Below, in pieces: positions 8,366-8,694 of a stretch of DNA of 8,694 nt. This stretch comes from an uncultured Lentisphaeria bacterium (GTDB lineage: Bacteria > Verrucomicrobiota > Lentisphaeria > Victivallales > Victivallaceae): contig CAIJKT010000549.1 of the NCBI GenBank assembly GCA_903821255.1, forward strand, positions 1 through 8,694, in the 5' to 3' direction. The position numbers were made by a program, and so were the translations under genes. Below the pieces are notes generated by a model. The model was not told the origin of the DNA and searched no databases. It worked only from the letters and a program-made list of their open reading frames with translations. The first letter of the stretch is position 1. Every line of letters starts with the position of its first letter.

Positions 8366-8694
8366 TTAGTTGTTGCCGGAATCTTTTATGCAACTGATTA
8401 TTTTTTCGGCGACGGAGGCAACATATGGCTCTCTCAATATATCATCGTGCCCTGCGTCGAAAATATACAGTTCCATCTCTTTACTCATGCGTTTCCAGCC
8501 ATAATAAGGAAGCGGGATTTTACCTTCCAGCGGTTCTTTTGCCATGAATAGAAATATTTTCCCTTCATAATGGCTTATGCAATAGTTGCCTTGTGCATTC
8601 ATGTTATGTCGATAGACTTTTTTCATATTGCTGATAGTCTGCTCGCCCCAGGCATTTGCAAAACGCTGTGAGATAAAATCCAGTTGACCGAAAC
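8366..8694 (-). CDS. C-terminal end of a thioesterase-like alpha/beta hydrolase, probably from an NRPS/PKS-type enzyme (partial)
   Basis: The reading frame is open from the window edge to TAA at 8368-8366, giving the last 108 residues of a longer protein. The pattern is that of the end of a type I thioesterase domain: Y-x-x-N-x-x-A-x-x-x-Y (visible 27-37), then Y-E-G-K-I-F-L-F (42-49), then GW (65-66), then LYIFDAGHDDILREPYV (75-91). It closes with a helix like those at the C-termini of NRPS, PKS and adenylation-thioesterase proteins. H82 in AGHDD is the likely catalytic histidine; the nucleophile and acid would lie upstream, outside the window. Such domains release acyl or peptidyl chains from carrier proteins. 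A stand-alone type II thioesterase is the main alternative. An internal ATG at 8626 is not a likely start because the homology continues upstream. The regulator starts 161 bp further on, on the same strand. Confidence 0.65.
   Translation of the reverse strand, partial: FGQLDFISQRFANAWGEQTISNMKKVYRHNMNAQGNYCISHYEGKIFLFMAKEPLEGKIPLPYYGWKRMSKEMELYIFDAGHDDILREPYVASVAEKIISCIKDSGNN

Noticed and set aside
8258..8551. Plus-strand open frame of 97 codons starting in the intergenic gap
   Set aside because: Most of it is antisense to the thioesterase-like gene, and the start overlaps the operator candidate. No ribosome-binding site or recognisable domain was seen.
1..8694. CRISPR arrays, tRNA or rRNA genes, insertion sequences, attachment sites
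   Set aside because: No regularly spaced repeats, transposase or integrase frames, terminal repeats or tRNA-like cloverleaf sequences were noticed on either strand. Intergenic space is too limited to hide more than a small RNA.

Overview
The window comes from a Gram-negative (diderm) bacterium of moderate GC content with AT-rich intergenic gaps. The evidence is a complete AcrB/MexB-type RND permease with its lipoprotein periplasmic adaptor, parts of a pump that only makes sense with an outer membrane. I cannot name the taxon. The permease and adaptor look close to proteobacterial ones, but a non-proteobacterial diderm is also possible. Coding is dense: six genes, no RNA genes, no mobile elements, and no gap above 182 bp.

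Left part: the first 290 bases hold the 5' end of htpG (Hsp90) on the minus strand, running out of the window. An AT-rich divergent promoter region (291-472) separates it from a 911-residue plus-strand gene (473-3208). That protein has an N-terminal HEAT-like segment followed by a long array of DUF349 repeats. By eye I count eight tryptophan-anchored units, and its function is unknown.

Middle and right part: four minus-strand genes run from the right edge inward. First is the C-terminal end of a thioesterase-like alpha/beta hydrolase, probably the last domain of an NRPS/PKS-type enzyme (8366-8694, cut by the window edge). Then come a TetR-family regulator (7599-8204), an AcrA/MexA-like adaptor lipoprotein (6374-7564) and an AcrB/MexB-like RND permease (3213-6377). 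The last three form an apparent operon: 34 nt between regulator and adaptor, and a 4-nt ATGA overlap between adaptor and permease. No outer-membrane channel gene follows, because the permease stop lies 4 nt from the stop of the convergent DUF349-repeat gene. The adaptor keeps the R-x3-L-x6-S hairpin motif, so it should dock to a TolC-like channel encoded elsewhere.

Upstream of the regulator, a 9-bp perfect inverted repeat with a third related half-site overlaps a plausible promoter, which suggests autorepression of the regulator-pump operon. The most interesting points are the possible link between a thioesterase-bearing biosynthetic gene and a regulated efflux pump, the operator architecture, the unusually long DUF349 array next to htpG, and the missing Shine-Dalgarno sequence of the adaptor. 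No clearly novel system is visible.
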